64,000 nt of DNA from the NCBI RefSeq assembly GCF_002307355.1, contig NZ_CP017481.1:3720001-3784000 (forward strand), in the 5' to 3' direction. Shown piece by piece: positions 8,612 to 16,905 of the stretch. Within the stretch, counting starts at the first letter, position 1. Each line of letters opens with the position of its first letter. The notes under the pieces were generated by a model. The model did no database searches and was not told the origin of the DNA. It saw only the letters and a list, made by a program, of their open reading frames with translations. Origin of the DNA: Pectobacterium polaris. Its GTDB lineage: Bacteria > Pseudomonadota > Gammaproteobacteria > Enterobacterales > Enterobacteriaceae. Both the position numbers and the translations under genes were made by a program.

Positions 8612-10024
8612 ATGACCAGCGCAGACCTTATTCGTATCGCCTGTGAACGTTTCGATCGCGGAGAATTTAAACAGACGCTGGCCCGGCGTATTGCCCATGC
8701 CAGCGAGAGCCAGAAAGCCGGTAACCATCCCGCGCTGAACCGCTATCTGACCGACGAAATCCAGCCCGCCTTGCAGGCGATGGGGTTCAGCGTAAGGCTG
8801 ATTACCTCGCCAGATGAACGCCATCCCCCTTTTCTGCTGGCCGAACGCATTGAAGATCCCAGCCTGCCGACCGTGCTGTCTTACGGCCACGGCGACGTGG
8901 TTTTTGGTGATGAAGAAAACTGGCGCGACGGGCTAAAACCGTGGGAATTGGTGGAAGAAGGTGACCATTGGTACGGACGCGGCAGCGCCGATAACAAAGG
9001 TCAACACAGCATCAACCTGATGGCGCTGGAGCAGGTATTTCAGGCTCGTGGGCAGCGTTTAGGCTTCAACTGCAAACTGCTGTTCGAGATGGGGGAAGAA
9101 ATTGGCTCACCGGGGCTGGCCGAGCTGTGCCAACAACACAAGCAGGCGCTGTCTGCTGATATCTTTATCGCCTCCGACGGGCCGCGCCTCAGCGCAGAGC
9201 GTCCGACGCTGTTCCTCGGTTCTCGCGGCTGCATCAATTTCCGTTTGCGCATCCAGGCACGCGATCAGGCCTATCACTCTGGCAACTGGGGCGGCCTGCT
9301 AAGCAATCCGGGCACCCAACTGGCGAACGCCGTGGCGAGTCTGGTTGATGGACAAGGACGGATGAAGATCGACGCCCTGCTGCCACCGCCGTTAACGCCC
9401 GCGTTGCGGGAAATCCTCAGCACAATCGACCCCGCTGGTGGCGAGGACGATCCGGCGATTGATGAAAACTGGGGCGAAGACGGTCTCACGCCTGCCGAAC
9501 GGCTATTTGGCTGGAACACGCTGGAAGTGCTGTCGTTCATTACCGGCAACCCGAGCAAGCCGGTGAACGCGATTCCCGCCGACGCGACGGCGATTTGCCA
9601 ATTGCGCTTTGTGGTTGGCACCGACTGGCAGCATCTGGCGCAACATGTGCGCCAACACCTCGACCAGCACGGCTTTACGCAGGTGGAGGTTGAGGTGCTT
9701 AATACCTCTCCGGCGACGCGCTTTAACCCTGAAGATCCGCTAGTGAACTGGACGCTGGCACTGATGCAGCACATCAGCGGCAAACAGCCTGCTTTATTAC
9801 CGAATTTGGGCGGATCGCTACCCAATGACGTTTTCGCCGATATCCTCGGCCTGCCGACGCTGTGGATCCCCCATTCCTATCCGGCATGCGGCCAGCACGC
9901 GGTCAACGAACACCTGCTGAAATCTGTCGCCCGCGAAGGGTTAGCGATCATGACCGGCCTGTTCTGGGAACTGGGGGAGCAAGGCAACTCTCTGTTGGTA
10001 CGACCTAGGCAACTTGAAGTATGA
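8612..10024 (+). CDS. M20-family metallopeptidase / amidohydrolase
   Basis: A 470-residue zinc-dependent hydrolase of the M20 (ArgE/DapE/carboxypeptidase) family. Metal and catalytic motifs are visible: YGHGDVVFG (His and Asp), YGRGSADNKGQ, LLFEMGEEIGSPGL (paired Glu) and a late PHSYPACGQHAVNE segment. Such enzymes remove acyl groups or cleave C-terminal amino acids from small peptides. Start ATG is preceded by AAGGAAAGG. Its proximity to an N-acylamino acid racemase-like gene and a methionine-type importer suggests deacylation of imported N-acyl amino acids, but this is inference; dipeptidase activity is the main alternative. Confidence 0.88.
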   Translation: MTSADLIRIACERFDRGEFKQTLARRIAHASESQKAGNHPALNRYLTDEIQPALQAMGFSVRLITSPDERHPPFLLAERIEDPSLPTVLSYGHGDVVFGDEENWRDGLKPWELVEEGDHWYGRGSADNKGQHSINLMALEQVFQARGQRLGFNCKLLFEMGEEIGSPGLAELCQQHKQALSADIFIASDGPRLSAERPTLFLGSRGCINFRLRIQARDQAYHSGNWGGLLSNPGTQLANAVASLVDGQGRMKIDALLPPPLTPALREILSTIDPAGGEDDPAIDENWGEDGLTPAERLFGWNTLEVLSFITGNPSKPVNAIPADATAICQLRFVVGTDWQHLAQHVRQHLDQHGFTQVEVEVLNTSPATRFNPEDPLVNWTLALMQHISGKQPALLPNLGGSLPNDVFADILGLPTLWIPHSYPACGQHAVNEHLLKSVAREGLAIMTGLFWELGEQGNSLLVRPRQLEV

Positions 10025-10043
10025 CGGCTATAAACGACATGAA

Positions 10044-10070
10044 AAAGCCATCTCGATAGGAGATGGCTTT
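10044..10070. terminator. Bidirectional intrinsic terminator
   Basis: An 11-base perfect stem, AAAGCCATCTC (10044-10054) and GAGATGGCTTT (10060-10070), with a 5-base loop. The flanking A and T runs make it usable in both directions, ending the M20 gene on the plus strand and the Bor-like gene on the minus strand. Confidence 0.85.
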
Positions 10071-10112
10071 ATCGTAAGACAGCCTTATATTCTATTAAAT
10101 ACAGGCTTTAGC

Positions 10113-10403
10113 TTAGAGCGAGCAATAAACGCGGGCTTCTCTAGGCGTATAAATACCGAACGTTACCACCCCAAGCAGGCCATTAACAAAGGTCTGCTGT
10201 GTTTCGGTGCGAACAACTTTGTCAGAACCGCCACATACCGCCGCAGCATCAATGGTTTTCTTCTGACCAATACCAGAAACGAAGAAGTGATGCGTGGTCA
10301 CCTGTTTAGGTGTTGCAACAGACTCATTCTTTACTGTAAAGGTTTGTTGAGCACATCCCGTCAGTACCAGCGCCAATACGGCAGTAGAAAGTATTTTTTT
10401 CAT
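10113..10403 (-). CDS. bor: Bor/Iss-family outer-membrane lipoprotein
   Basis: A 96-residue lipoprotein with signal peptide and lipobox LTGC (Cys at residue 17). The mature part (TVKNESV, HHFFVSGIGQKKT, CGGSDKVVRTETQQTFVNGLLG, ending YTPREARVYC) is close to the Bor protein of phage lambda and the Iss serum-survival protein of E. coli. In those systems it is a surface lipoprotein linked to serum resistance. No phage genes surround it here, so it looks like a domesticated or non-phage member. Its role in a plant pathogen is unknown. Confidence 0.9.
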   Translation of the reverse strand: MKKILSTAVLALVLTGCAQQTFTVKNESVATPKQVTTHHFFVSGIGQKKTIDAAAVCGGSDKVVRTETQQTFVNGLLGVVTFGIYTPREARVYCSL

Positions 10404-10552
10404 CGAACCCTCGTTGTGTTATGTCAATAAATCTTACAAAGAATGGCATTTATACAAAAAATTACAATGTTTTAAATTCTCTTATCTTTGAATTAACACG
10501 GTATGTTGCCTGAGAGGGGATTTGCGGGTTAATACCCGTTTGCAGCGGGGAA

Positions 10553-10583
10553 GCCAGTGACCTATTGCGCATAGGTCACTGGC
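10553..10583. terminator. Strong hairpin 3' of the metQ-like gene
   Basis: A perfect 13-base inverted repeat, GCCAGTGACCTAT (10553-10565) and ATAGGTCACTGGC (10571-10583), with a 5-base loop, lies 15 bases beyond the metQ-like stop codon. No T-run follows on the minus strand, so it may act as a 3'-end stabiliser or factor-dependent stop rather than a textbook terminator. Confidence 0.55.
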
Positions 10584-10597
10584 GGCTTGAAAGGGAA

Positions 10598-11407
10598 TTA
10601 CTTCTTCATCCATTCAGGCTTCTGGAACGCGTGGAACATGGAGTTTTTGTCCTCAAAGAACGCCGCGAATTCCGGAGATTGAACGGCGGCTTTCAGATCC
10701 TGAGCAAACGGTTTGTCGGCATCTTCCGCACGTACAACGATCATGTTTTTCAGATCTTCCGGCAGCACATCCAGTTGAATCGCGTCAGAAAGGTTCAGAC
10801 CAGCAGAAATCGCGAAGTTGGCGTTAATCAGCGAACCCGTTACGCCGCCCAAAGCACGCGGTAGCTGTGCTGCTTCCAGCGGTTTAAAGACCAGCCCTTT
10901 CGGGTTTTCGGTGATATCACGCAGCGAGGCTTTCGTCGGCGTAATGTCTGGATTGATCTTGATCAGGCCATATTTTTGCAGGAAATCCAGCGAACGCGCC
11001 AGGTTTGATGGATCGTTTGGCAGCGTTACGATATCGCCTGCTTTCAGCTCATCCAACGAGCGTACTTTGTTGGAGTAAAAGCCCATGCTGGCCGTCGGCA
11101 CGGTGATCACTTCTGCCAGTTTCAACCCTTTATCCGCGCTGAAACGATCAAGATAGCGGCGGTTTTGAAACAGGTTGGCATCGATACTGCTGTTCGACAG
11201 CGCCAGATTCGGCTGGATGTAGTCGCTGAATTCGCGCACTTTTACCTCGTAGCCTTTTTTCACCATTTCCGGCTTGATCGCTTTCGTGACCATGTCGCCA
11301 TACGGCCCCGGCGAGACGCCGATGGTGATTTCTTTGCCTGAATCTGCTGCGTAAGCCTGAGAGATGCCCAATGCCAGCATGAGTGGAATGAGTTTTTTCA
11401 ATCGCAT
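10598..11407 (-). CDS. metQ: MetQ/NlpA-family ABC transporter substrate-binding protein
   Basis: A 269-residue periplasmic binding protein with a cleavable signal peptide (ending near SQAYAADS). The SPGPYGDMV start of the mature protein and the YSNKVRSLDELKAGDIVTLPND and FKPLEAAQLPRAL segments are diagnostic of the MetQ/NlpA family. The signal peptide has no lipobox Cys, unlike E. coli MetQ, so the protein is probably soluble in the periplasm. It is the last gene of a metN-metI-racemase-metQ operon. The substrate may be L- or D-methionine or an N-acyl or other methionine-like compound; this paralogue is distinct from the usual metNIQ because an enzyme gene is inserted. Confidence 0.88.
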   Translation of the reverse strand: MRLKKLIPLMLALGISQAYAADSGKEITIGVSPGPYGDMVTKAIKPEMVKKGYEVKVREFSDYIQPNLALSNSSIDANLFQNRRYLDRFSADKGLKLAEVITVPTASMGFYSNKVRSLDELKAGDIVTLPNDPSNLARSLDFLQKYGLIKINPDITPTKASLRDITENPKGLVFKPLEAAQLPRALGGVTGSLINANFAISAGLNLSDAIQLDVLPEDLKNMIVVRAEDADKPFAQDLKAAVQSPEFAAFFEDKNSMFHAFQKPEWMKK

Positions 11408-11517
11408 CGTCGCGTTCCTGTCTGTCCGATTTAGTCAGTCTTCGCCGTTTTGCTAACGGCATTCTCGTTATGTTGGGCGTCTGTCACCACGGTTAAGATC
11501 GAGATACCGGGAGCGAC

Positions 11518-11556
11518 CACGGTGCGAGGCATCCCTGCGGGAACCTCATCACCGTG
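11518..11556. other. Interrupted inverted repeat between racemase and metQ-like genes
   Basis: CACGGTG (11518-11524) pairs with CACCGTG (11550-11556) and GAGG (11526-11529) with CCTC (11544-11547), separated by a small bulge, giving a stable hairpin in the 288-base gap between the racemase stop and the metQ-like start. It lacks a T-run, so an mRNA processing or differential-expression element within the operon is more likely than full termination. Nothing else stands out in the gap. Confidence 0.4.
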
Positions 11557-11695
11557 TTTCTCCCTAAATCCATACCCTTACGCGCGATGCAACATCGCTC
11601 ATTATTTTTCTCTATTTTTATAACGTTATTCCCTGGTGTTGGATAACGCTTTACTGCTCACATGCCTTACTAAAAAAGGCTTATTCAATAATCAT

Positions 11696-12808
11696 TTAAA
11701 ACAAAAAGGTTTCCTGTCCGTAGCAATATTTTTCGTACAGTTCAGGGTTAATCTCGAAGCCGATTCCCGGTTTATTTGGCACTGCGACGCAGCTGTCTTT
11801 GTCTAATTCGACAAACGGCAGCATGAAGTCTTCATGCCAGTAGCGGGAAGACGGCGGGATATCGTGCGCGTAGATAAAGTTCGGCAACGTAGATACCGCG
11901 ATGTTGTGCGCTTTACCGACCGCCGTATCCAGCATACCGCCGCACCACACCGGAATATTGTGCGCCTGACAGTAGTCATGAATCAGCTTGGTTTCGGTAA
12001 TGCCGCCGACACGCGCGACTTTAATATTGATGATTTTGGCGCTGCCCAGCTCTATCGCCTTACGCGCATCCTCTACCGACGCAATGCTTTCATCCAGACA
12101 GATAGGGGTATTTACCGCCGCCTGAAGTTTGCGGTGGTCGATAATGTCGTCGTGCGCCAGCGGCTGTTCGATCATCAGCAGATTGAATTGATCAATGCGC
12201 TTAAAGAAATCAATATCGTCCAGCGTGTAGGCAGAATTGGCATCCACCATCAGCGTGATATCACCAAATGCCTGACGCAGCGCCAGAATATAGTCGTAAT
12301 CTTTTCCCGGTTTGATCTTTATTTTGATGCGCTTGTAGCCTTCGTTCAGGAAATTATCGACCACGCTGACTAATTTATCAGGCGTTTCCTGAATACCAAT
12401 ACTCACACCCGCTTCGACGTTATTTCGCACGCCGCCCAGTAATTGATGCAACGGCACGCCTTTTATCTTCGCGTAAGCATCCCAAATACCGCCTTCGATT
12501 GCCGCTTTAGCGCAGTTATTACGCTTTACCGGGGCGAAAATATCGCGCACCTGTGAAGGATGCTCTATATCTCCGGCCTGCTTAATCATCGGGATCAGGA
12601 AGTCACGCATAATATGCCAAGCGGTGACGTTGGTTTCTTCGTTATAAAACGGCAGCGAAATTGCCGAGCAATCGCCGTAACCAATGTGCCCGCCAGCGTG
12701 GACTTCCGCGATGGAGAAGTGTTTCTCCGTCTGCGTCGCAAAGCTGGTCGTAAATGGCGTTTTCAGCGCCATTTTCATTTTTCTTAATACAATTTTGTCT
12801 ATTTTCAT
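11696..12808 (-). CDS. N-acylamino acid racemase / o-succinylbenzoate synthase family enzyme (enolase superfamily)
   Basis: A 370-residue enzyme of the muconate lactonizing subgroup. The full acid-base set is present: KIK at residues 164-166, metal ligands Asp189 (MVDAN), Glu214 (MIEQPL) and Asp239 (CLDES), and Lys263 (NIKVARVGG). That spacing fits the NSAR/OSBS family, whose members either make o-succinylbenzoate in menaquinone synthesis or racemise N-succinyl/N-acyl amino acids. The gene lies between metI and the metQ-like gene of an importer operon, with no men genes nearby, so a racemase acting on an imported amino acid derivative is the better inference. Dipeptide epimerase is less likely. 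Confidence 0.85.
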   Translation of the reverse strand: MKIDKIVLRKMKMALKTPFTTSFATQTEKHFSIAEVHAGGHIGYGDCSAISLPFYNEETNVTAWHIMRDFLIPMIKQAGDIEHPSQVRDIFAPVKRNNCAKAAIEGGIWDAYAKIKGVPLHQLLGGVRNNVEAGVSIGIQETPDKLVSVVDNFLNEGYKRIKIKIKPGKDYDYILALRQAFGDITLMVDANSAYTLDDIDFFKRIDQFNLLMIEQPLAHDDIIDHRKLQAAVNTPICLDESIASVEDARKAIELGSAKIINIKVARVGGITETKLIHDYCQAHNIPVWCGGMLDTAVGKAHNIAVSTLPNFIYAHDIPPSSRYWHEDFMLPFVELDKDSCVAVPNKPGIGFEINPELYEKYCYGQETFLF

Positions 12809-12849
12809 GACATCTCTCTGCTGCCCTGAATACCCTATTCGGTCTTGGT

Positions 12850-13509
12850 TTAGCGGCGTTCGCGCTTATTCGCCCGACGCGATAACATATCACCCAGCGT
12901 TTGCACGACCTGCACCAACACCACCAGCGCAATCACGGTCACCACCATCACTTCGGTTTCATAGCGGTAATAGCCGAAGCGGATCGCCAGATCGCCGACA
13001 CCGCCGCCGCCAACAATCCCGGCCATCGCCGAGTAGCCAATCAGGCTGACCAGCGTGATCGTCAGGCCGCGTAACAATCCAGCCAGCGCTTCCGGCAACA
13101 ACACAGTCCCGATGATACGCGTTGGGCTGGCACCAAAGGCCTCCGCCGCTTCCACTATGCCCGGATCGACTTCACGCAGCGCGGAATCCACCAGACGCGC
13201 ATAAAACGCAATCGCCGCGACGGACATCGGCACCGCCGCCGCAACTGGTCCAATTGTGTTCCCCAGCAGCAGCTGCGTTAATGGCAACAGCAGCACCAGC
13301 AGGATCACAAACGGGATCGAGCGGATGATATTCACCAGAATGGTCGAGACCAGATAGACAAAACGGTTCTGCCAGAATAAATGACGATCGGTCACATAAA
13401 TCGCGATACCTAACGGCAGGCCGAATATCACCGCACAGAGCGTTGAAATACACACCATCGTGAAGGTTTCACCGAAGGCGAAGATTAATTCACCGATTAA
13501 ATCAGTCAT
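12850..13509 (-). CDS. metI: MetI-family ABC transporter permease
   Basis: The product is a 219-residue permease with about five membrane helices and the EAA loop EAAEAFGASPTRIIGTVLLPEALAG typical of methionine-type importers. The ATG at 13509 is chosen because a GGAGG motif lies upstream and it overlaps the metN stop (ATGACTGA); a longer reading would start 14 codons earlier inside metN. It partners with MetN and the MetQ-like protein. Confidence 0.92.
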   Translation of the reverse strand: MTDLIGELIFAFGETFTMVCISTLCAVIFGLPLGIAIYVTDRHLFWQNRFVYLVSTILVNIIRSIPFVILLVLLLPLTQLLLGNTIGPVAAAVPMSVAAIAFYARLVDSALREVDPGIVEAAEAFGASPTRIIGTVLLPEALAGLLRGLTITLVSLIGYSAMAGIVGGGGVGDLAIRFGYYRYETEVMVVTVIALVVLVQVVQTLGDMLSRRANKRERR

Positions 13510-14524
13510 TGATGACCTCCACCCCAAAGGTATTCTGTCGAATATAAGCAATAGCAGCGGCTAAATTATCCGCTGTCGGATCGTCACGGTATGAAATCTG
13601 AGCGATAATATGCCCCAGCGCGCGATCGTTAATGTATTCAATATTGCCGTGCAGAATATTGACCGATACCTGAAACTGCTGCGCCACGTCGGATAATATC
13701 GGTTGTTCTACCGAATCATCGGCGAAAAGTATTTTCAGCAAAACGCCTTTATTATTCTGCTTAAAGCGTTCAGGTAATTCGACCGGGCTGGTATGGCTAA
13801 CCAGCTGTTTGGTGTAGGCGTGTTGCGGCGCAGAGAAGATCGTAAAGACGTCGCCCTCTTCCACAATATTTCCGCCCGTCATCACCGCCATGCGCTGACA
13901 AATACTTTTAATCACGCTCATTTCATGGGAAATCAGCACGATCGTGATGCCTAACCGGACATTGATACTTTTCAAGAGCGCCAGAATAGACGCCGACGTT
14001 TCCAAATCCAGCGCCGAGGTCGGTTCATCACACAGCAGCACTTCGGGATGGTTGGCGATGGCACGGGCGATGCCCACACGCTGTTTCTGTCCGCCGCTCA
14101 GCTGCGCCGGATAGGCGGTCCCTTTGTCCTGCAACCCGACCAGCGCCAAGATTTCCGGCACGCGCGAGGCAATCTCTTCTTTACCCTTCCCCGCAGCACG
14201 CAGGCTGAACGCCACGTTGTCATACACATTGCGGGTATGCATCAGATTAAAATGCTGGAATATCATCCCGATACGCTGCCGATGCTGGCGCAGTTCGCGG
14301 CCAGACGCATTGCTAATCAGCGTATCGCCCAGAAACACGCGCCCTTCTGTTGGGCGCTGCAATAAATTGATCGTCCGCAACAGCGTACTTTTTCCTGCGC
14401 CGCTGGTGCCGACAATCCCAAAAACTTCACCCTGTTGAATGGTCAGGTTGACGTTGTTTACCGCCCTGGACTGTGCTGCTTTACCGGCGGGGAAATCAAC
14501 GCTCACGTTTTCTAACCGAATCAT
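13502..14524 (-). CDS. metN: MetN-family ABC transporter ATPase
   Basis: About 340 residues with Walker A GTSGAGKST, the LSGGQKQRVGIARA signature, Walker B VLLCDEPTSALD, and a C-terminal NIL-type regulatory domain (about residues 260-340) that in E. coli MetN binds methionine for trans-inhibition. The ATG at 14524 (MIRLENVSV) fits E. coli MetN better than a GTG four codons upstream that sits on top of the AGGAG motif. First gene of the minus-strand importer operon. Confidence 0.93.
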   Translation of the reverse strand: MIRLENVSVDFPAGKAAQSRAVNNVNLTIQQGEVFGIVGTSGAGKSTLLRTINLLQRPTEGRVFLGDTLISNASGRELRQHRQRIGMIFQHFNLMHTRNVYDNVAFSLRAAGKGKEEIASRVPEILALVGLQDKGTAYPAQLSGGQKQRVGIARAIANHPEVLLCDEPTSALDLETSASILALLKSINVRLGITIVLISHEMSVIKSICQRMAVMTGGNIVEEGDVFTIFSAPQHAYTKQLVSHTSPVELPERFKQNNKGVLLKILFADDSVEQPILSDVAQQFQVSVNILHGNIEYINDRALGHIIAQISYRDDPTADNLAAAIAYIRQNTFGVEVIND

Positions 14525-15140
14525 TACCTGACTCACTCCTGCTGTTACTGACTATTTTATTGGCATACGCAAACGTATGTCTGTTTGATGTAGGGAAACC
14601 ATTATTCGTAGGTAAAACCATTGTTCTTGGGTAAGACTATTGTTCGTAGGTAAACATTGGCTCGTGGGTAAAATTATTTCGCATTAGTTGACGTTGAACC
14701 TATCCCACAGGACTGTTTCACTTGCCATTTTTAACAGGGAGAGGCTCGCCATCGCCTTTTTGCGTTGAGGAATAACCGGGCTATTTATGTCTGTCATTTT
14801 TGTTATAATTAGATTAATTACTTATAAATCAATTAAATATTAAAAAATAATCGTCTGTTTAAAGTAGAGAGAAATGAGCTTTGCGTCAATGATAAAAAAA
14901 GCAAATCACCTTTCTGTTTTTTAGAACCTTTTTTATGTCTTTTTCTTCTATATAAGCAACCAGATAAGAAACTGTTGTCCTCGGTTACCGCGTGAGGTTC
15001 ACGACGTCACCAAACATAAAAAATCATGATAATGCGTTGATAAGCATCTCAAAATATATCCTGAAACATTACCATCACAATCAGCGCCTAGCCTGATCCC
15101 GTACCGACAGACGTTTATCCTCCCAATTAAGGATGCCACT
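14525..15140. other. Divergent promoter region between metN and the PAP2 phosphatase
   Basis: A 616-base AT-rich spacer with no convincing gene. It contains the 18-19 base tandem array at 14591-14681 close to metN, and a TGTTATAAT extended -10-like element at 14801-14809 that could belong to a plus-strand promoter. The central portion is otherwise featureless to the eye. Confidence 0.4.
14591..14681. repeat. Degenerate 18-19 base tandem repeat, five units, upstream of metN
   Basis: Five consecutive units start at 14591, 14609, 14628, 14647 and 14665, each beginning T(A/G)GG(G/T)(A)AA and most ending ATT(G)TTCG or similar. Units are 17-19 bases, close to two helical turns, and lie 67-157 bases upstream of the metN start. 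The pattern suggests a protein-binding array or slipped-strand duplication in the promoter. Confidence 0.75.
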
Positions 15141-16520
15141 ATGCGTTATCGCCCTATGCTGCGACCCGCAACCACAGTGTTATCGAAACCTAATGAGTTA
15201 TCGAAAACCAATGTATTACCGAAAACTCATGTGTTACCCGCGCTCAAGCTGCTGCCTGTTGTCAGTCTTTTCCTGTTACCGTTTTCTGGGTTTGCAGCAG
15301 CGCCTGAGCCGGATAGCGCCAGTCTCCGCGCCATTGTGGATTCCACCACGCAGGCCAGTAGCAGCCCTCGCGTTGTTGAACTGGAACAATCCATTCAGGC
15401 TGCGCTGCGCAAGGCAATCCAGGGCGATGCACCGAAGCTGACCCGCGCGCAGCTAGAACAGGCGAAACAGACGTCACTGATGGCAGATACCGAGTGGTTA
15501 AACGCCAGCGGTTATGACTTCGCCGTGAAGGCCAACCAGCAGGCCGGCATTGCTTTGCTGGATTCCTTCTCACACCTTTCTACCGCTGTGTTGCAGCAAA
15601 ACATGGCTATCGTGACGCGCATTAATCGCGAAGCGACCAAGGGGCAACGCGAACAGGCACTGGTGGACGCCGAGGCTCAAGGATATCTCTACTATCTGGC
15701 TGATGCATTGGGCCCAAAGCTCGGCCATGCATTTATCAGCGCTTATAATCGCGGTGAACTGCGCAAAGCCGCAGCCTTAATCAAGACTTCTGAAGTCAGT
15801 ACGTCCGCCGCTAAACAGCATTTCGACTACCCTCGCCCTTTCCTACAGCCGAATAACACCATTCATCTGGTGCCGGATACCGCCGTGATTGGCGATAACA
15901 AACCCTACACCGCTTCCGGCGGCGCGTTTCCAAGCGGGCATACCAACGCGGGTTACACCGATGCGCTGCTGTTAGCGGAAATGCTCCCCGAGCGCTTCGT
16001 CCCGTTGATCGATCGCGGCGCGCGCTATGGCTATTCGCGCATCGTGCTGGGCGTGCATTATCCATTAGATGTGATCGGTTCACGGATGATCGCCGAGCGC
16101 AATGTGGCGCACTACCTCAACGATCCACAGTATCGTCGGCTGTTTGAACAGGCGAAGACGGAGTTGCGCAGCGCATTAGAGAAAGCCTGTGGCACAACGC
16201 TGAGCGCCTGTGCTCAGAATACGGCACAGGACGATCCCTACGCCGCGCCGGAGATGAAGACGTTTTATCGCTACACGATGACGTACGGTCTGCCAGCCCA
16301 ACCTGGCGCGGCGTCTCCGGTTAGCATTCCCGAAGGTGCAGAAGTCCTGCTCGACCCTGTGCTTCCGCATCTCTCCGTTACCGAGCGCAGAAACCTGATG
16401 GTGAAAACCGCGCTGGCTGACGGTTACCCGCTCTCCGGCGCACCGGGCGATAAAGGCCCACAGAATTTCTGGCAGCGCCTCAATCTGCATGACGCCGTGC
16501 AGTTAGCTCAGCATCGGTAA
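15141..16520 (+). CDS. PAP2-family (class A-like) acid phosphatase, secreted
   Basis: A 459-residue protein with the phosphatidic acid phosphatase/haloperoxidase signature in three blocks: KQHFDYPRPF, FPSGHTNAGYTD and YSRIVLGVHYPLDVIGSR, giving the catalytic His residues and phosphate-binding Lys/Arg. A hydrophobic segment (about residues 36-53) ending GFAAAPEP is a probable Sec signal, so the enzyme should be periplasmic or exported. AAGGAT precedes the ATG. The N-region before the signal core is unusually long and made of a six-residue repeat. Substrate could be phosphomonoesters or lipid phosphates. Confidence 0.9.
   Translation: MRYRPMLRPATTVLSKPNELSKTNVLPKTHVLPALKLLPVVSLFLLPFSGFAAAPEPDSASLRAIVDSTTQASSSPRVVELEQSIQAALRKAIQGDAPKLTRAQLEQAKQTSLMADTEWLNASGYDFAVKANQQAGIALLDSFSHLSTAVLQQNMAIVTRINREATKGQREQALVDAEAQGYLYYLADALGPKLGHAFISAYNRGELRKAAALIKTSEVSTSAAKQHFDYPRPFLQPNNTIHLVPDTAVIGDNKPYTASGGAFPSGHTNAGYTDALLLAEMLPERFVPLIDRGARYGYSRIVLGVHYPLDVIGSRMIAERNVAHYLNDPQYRRLFEQAKTELRSALEKACGTTLSACAQNTAQDDPYAAPEMKTFYRYTMTYGLPAQPGAASPVSIPEGAEVLLDPVLPHLSVTERRNLMVKTALADGYPLSGAPGDKGPQNFWQRLNLHDAVQLAQHR
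15177..15230 (+). repeat. In-frame 18-base tandem repeat in the phosphatase leader
   Basis: Three 18-base units at 15177-15194, 15195-15212 and 15213-15230, followed by a partial fourth, encode the hexapeptides VLSKPN, ELSKTN and VLPKTH (residues 13-30). The repeat lengthens the positively charged n-region of the signal peptide. Copy number changes would keep the frame. Confidence 0.85.
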
Positions 16521-16526
16521 CGGCTC

Positions 16527-16562
16527 TCCTCTTCCCCGCCTTTTCCTGCGCGGGGAAGAGGA
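16527..16562 (+). terminator. Hairpin terminator after the PAP2 phosphatase
   Basis: A perfect 13-base stem, TCCTCTTCCCCGC (16527-16539) and GCGGGGAAGAGGA (16550-16562), with a 10-base loop, begins 7 bases after the stop codon. The stem is very stable but lacks a following T-run. Confidence 0.65.
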
Positions 16563-16582
16563 TCGTCACACAGGGATACGAT

Positions 16583-16638
16583 TTAATAACGGAAAGTTAA
16601 TAACGGAAAGTTAATAACGGAAAGTTAATAACGGAAAA
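16583..16638. repeat. Perfect 14-base tandem repeat, four copies
   Basis: The unit TTAATAACGGAAAG is repeated at 16583, 16597, 16611 and 16625; only the last base of the fourth copy differs (A for G). The array is 56 bases long and non-coding. Near-perfect identity suggests recent slippage and probable copy-number variation between strains. Confidence 0.95.
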
Positions 16639-16905
16639 TTATTATCCGAGTTATCATCCTCACCTCGGTTTTGTTTCATTTTTTTTAAAAATTAACGCCT
16701 CTGGTTTTTTAAAAAAATGACAATGATGGCGTCACCTTAAATATTATCTTCGTTAGTTAGCTGTAACGGTAACTTTCCGGCCAGAATAATATAGCCATAA
16801 TAATTACCCAACTAGCATAGAATGCCAATCGCTTTGTAAATCAATGTAAATCAACGCTGTCGCAAGTCCCCTGATGCCATTTTTTAATTTTAGTTAGTCT
16901 CAACA

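Noticed and set aside
16583-16638. Tandem repeats considered as a CRISPR array
   Set aside because: The units are contiguous without spacers, and no cas genes are present. The same applies to 14591-14681 and 56722-56782.
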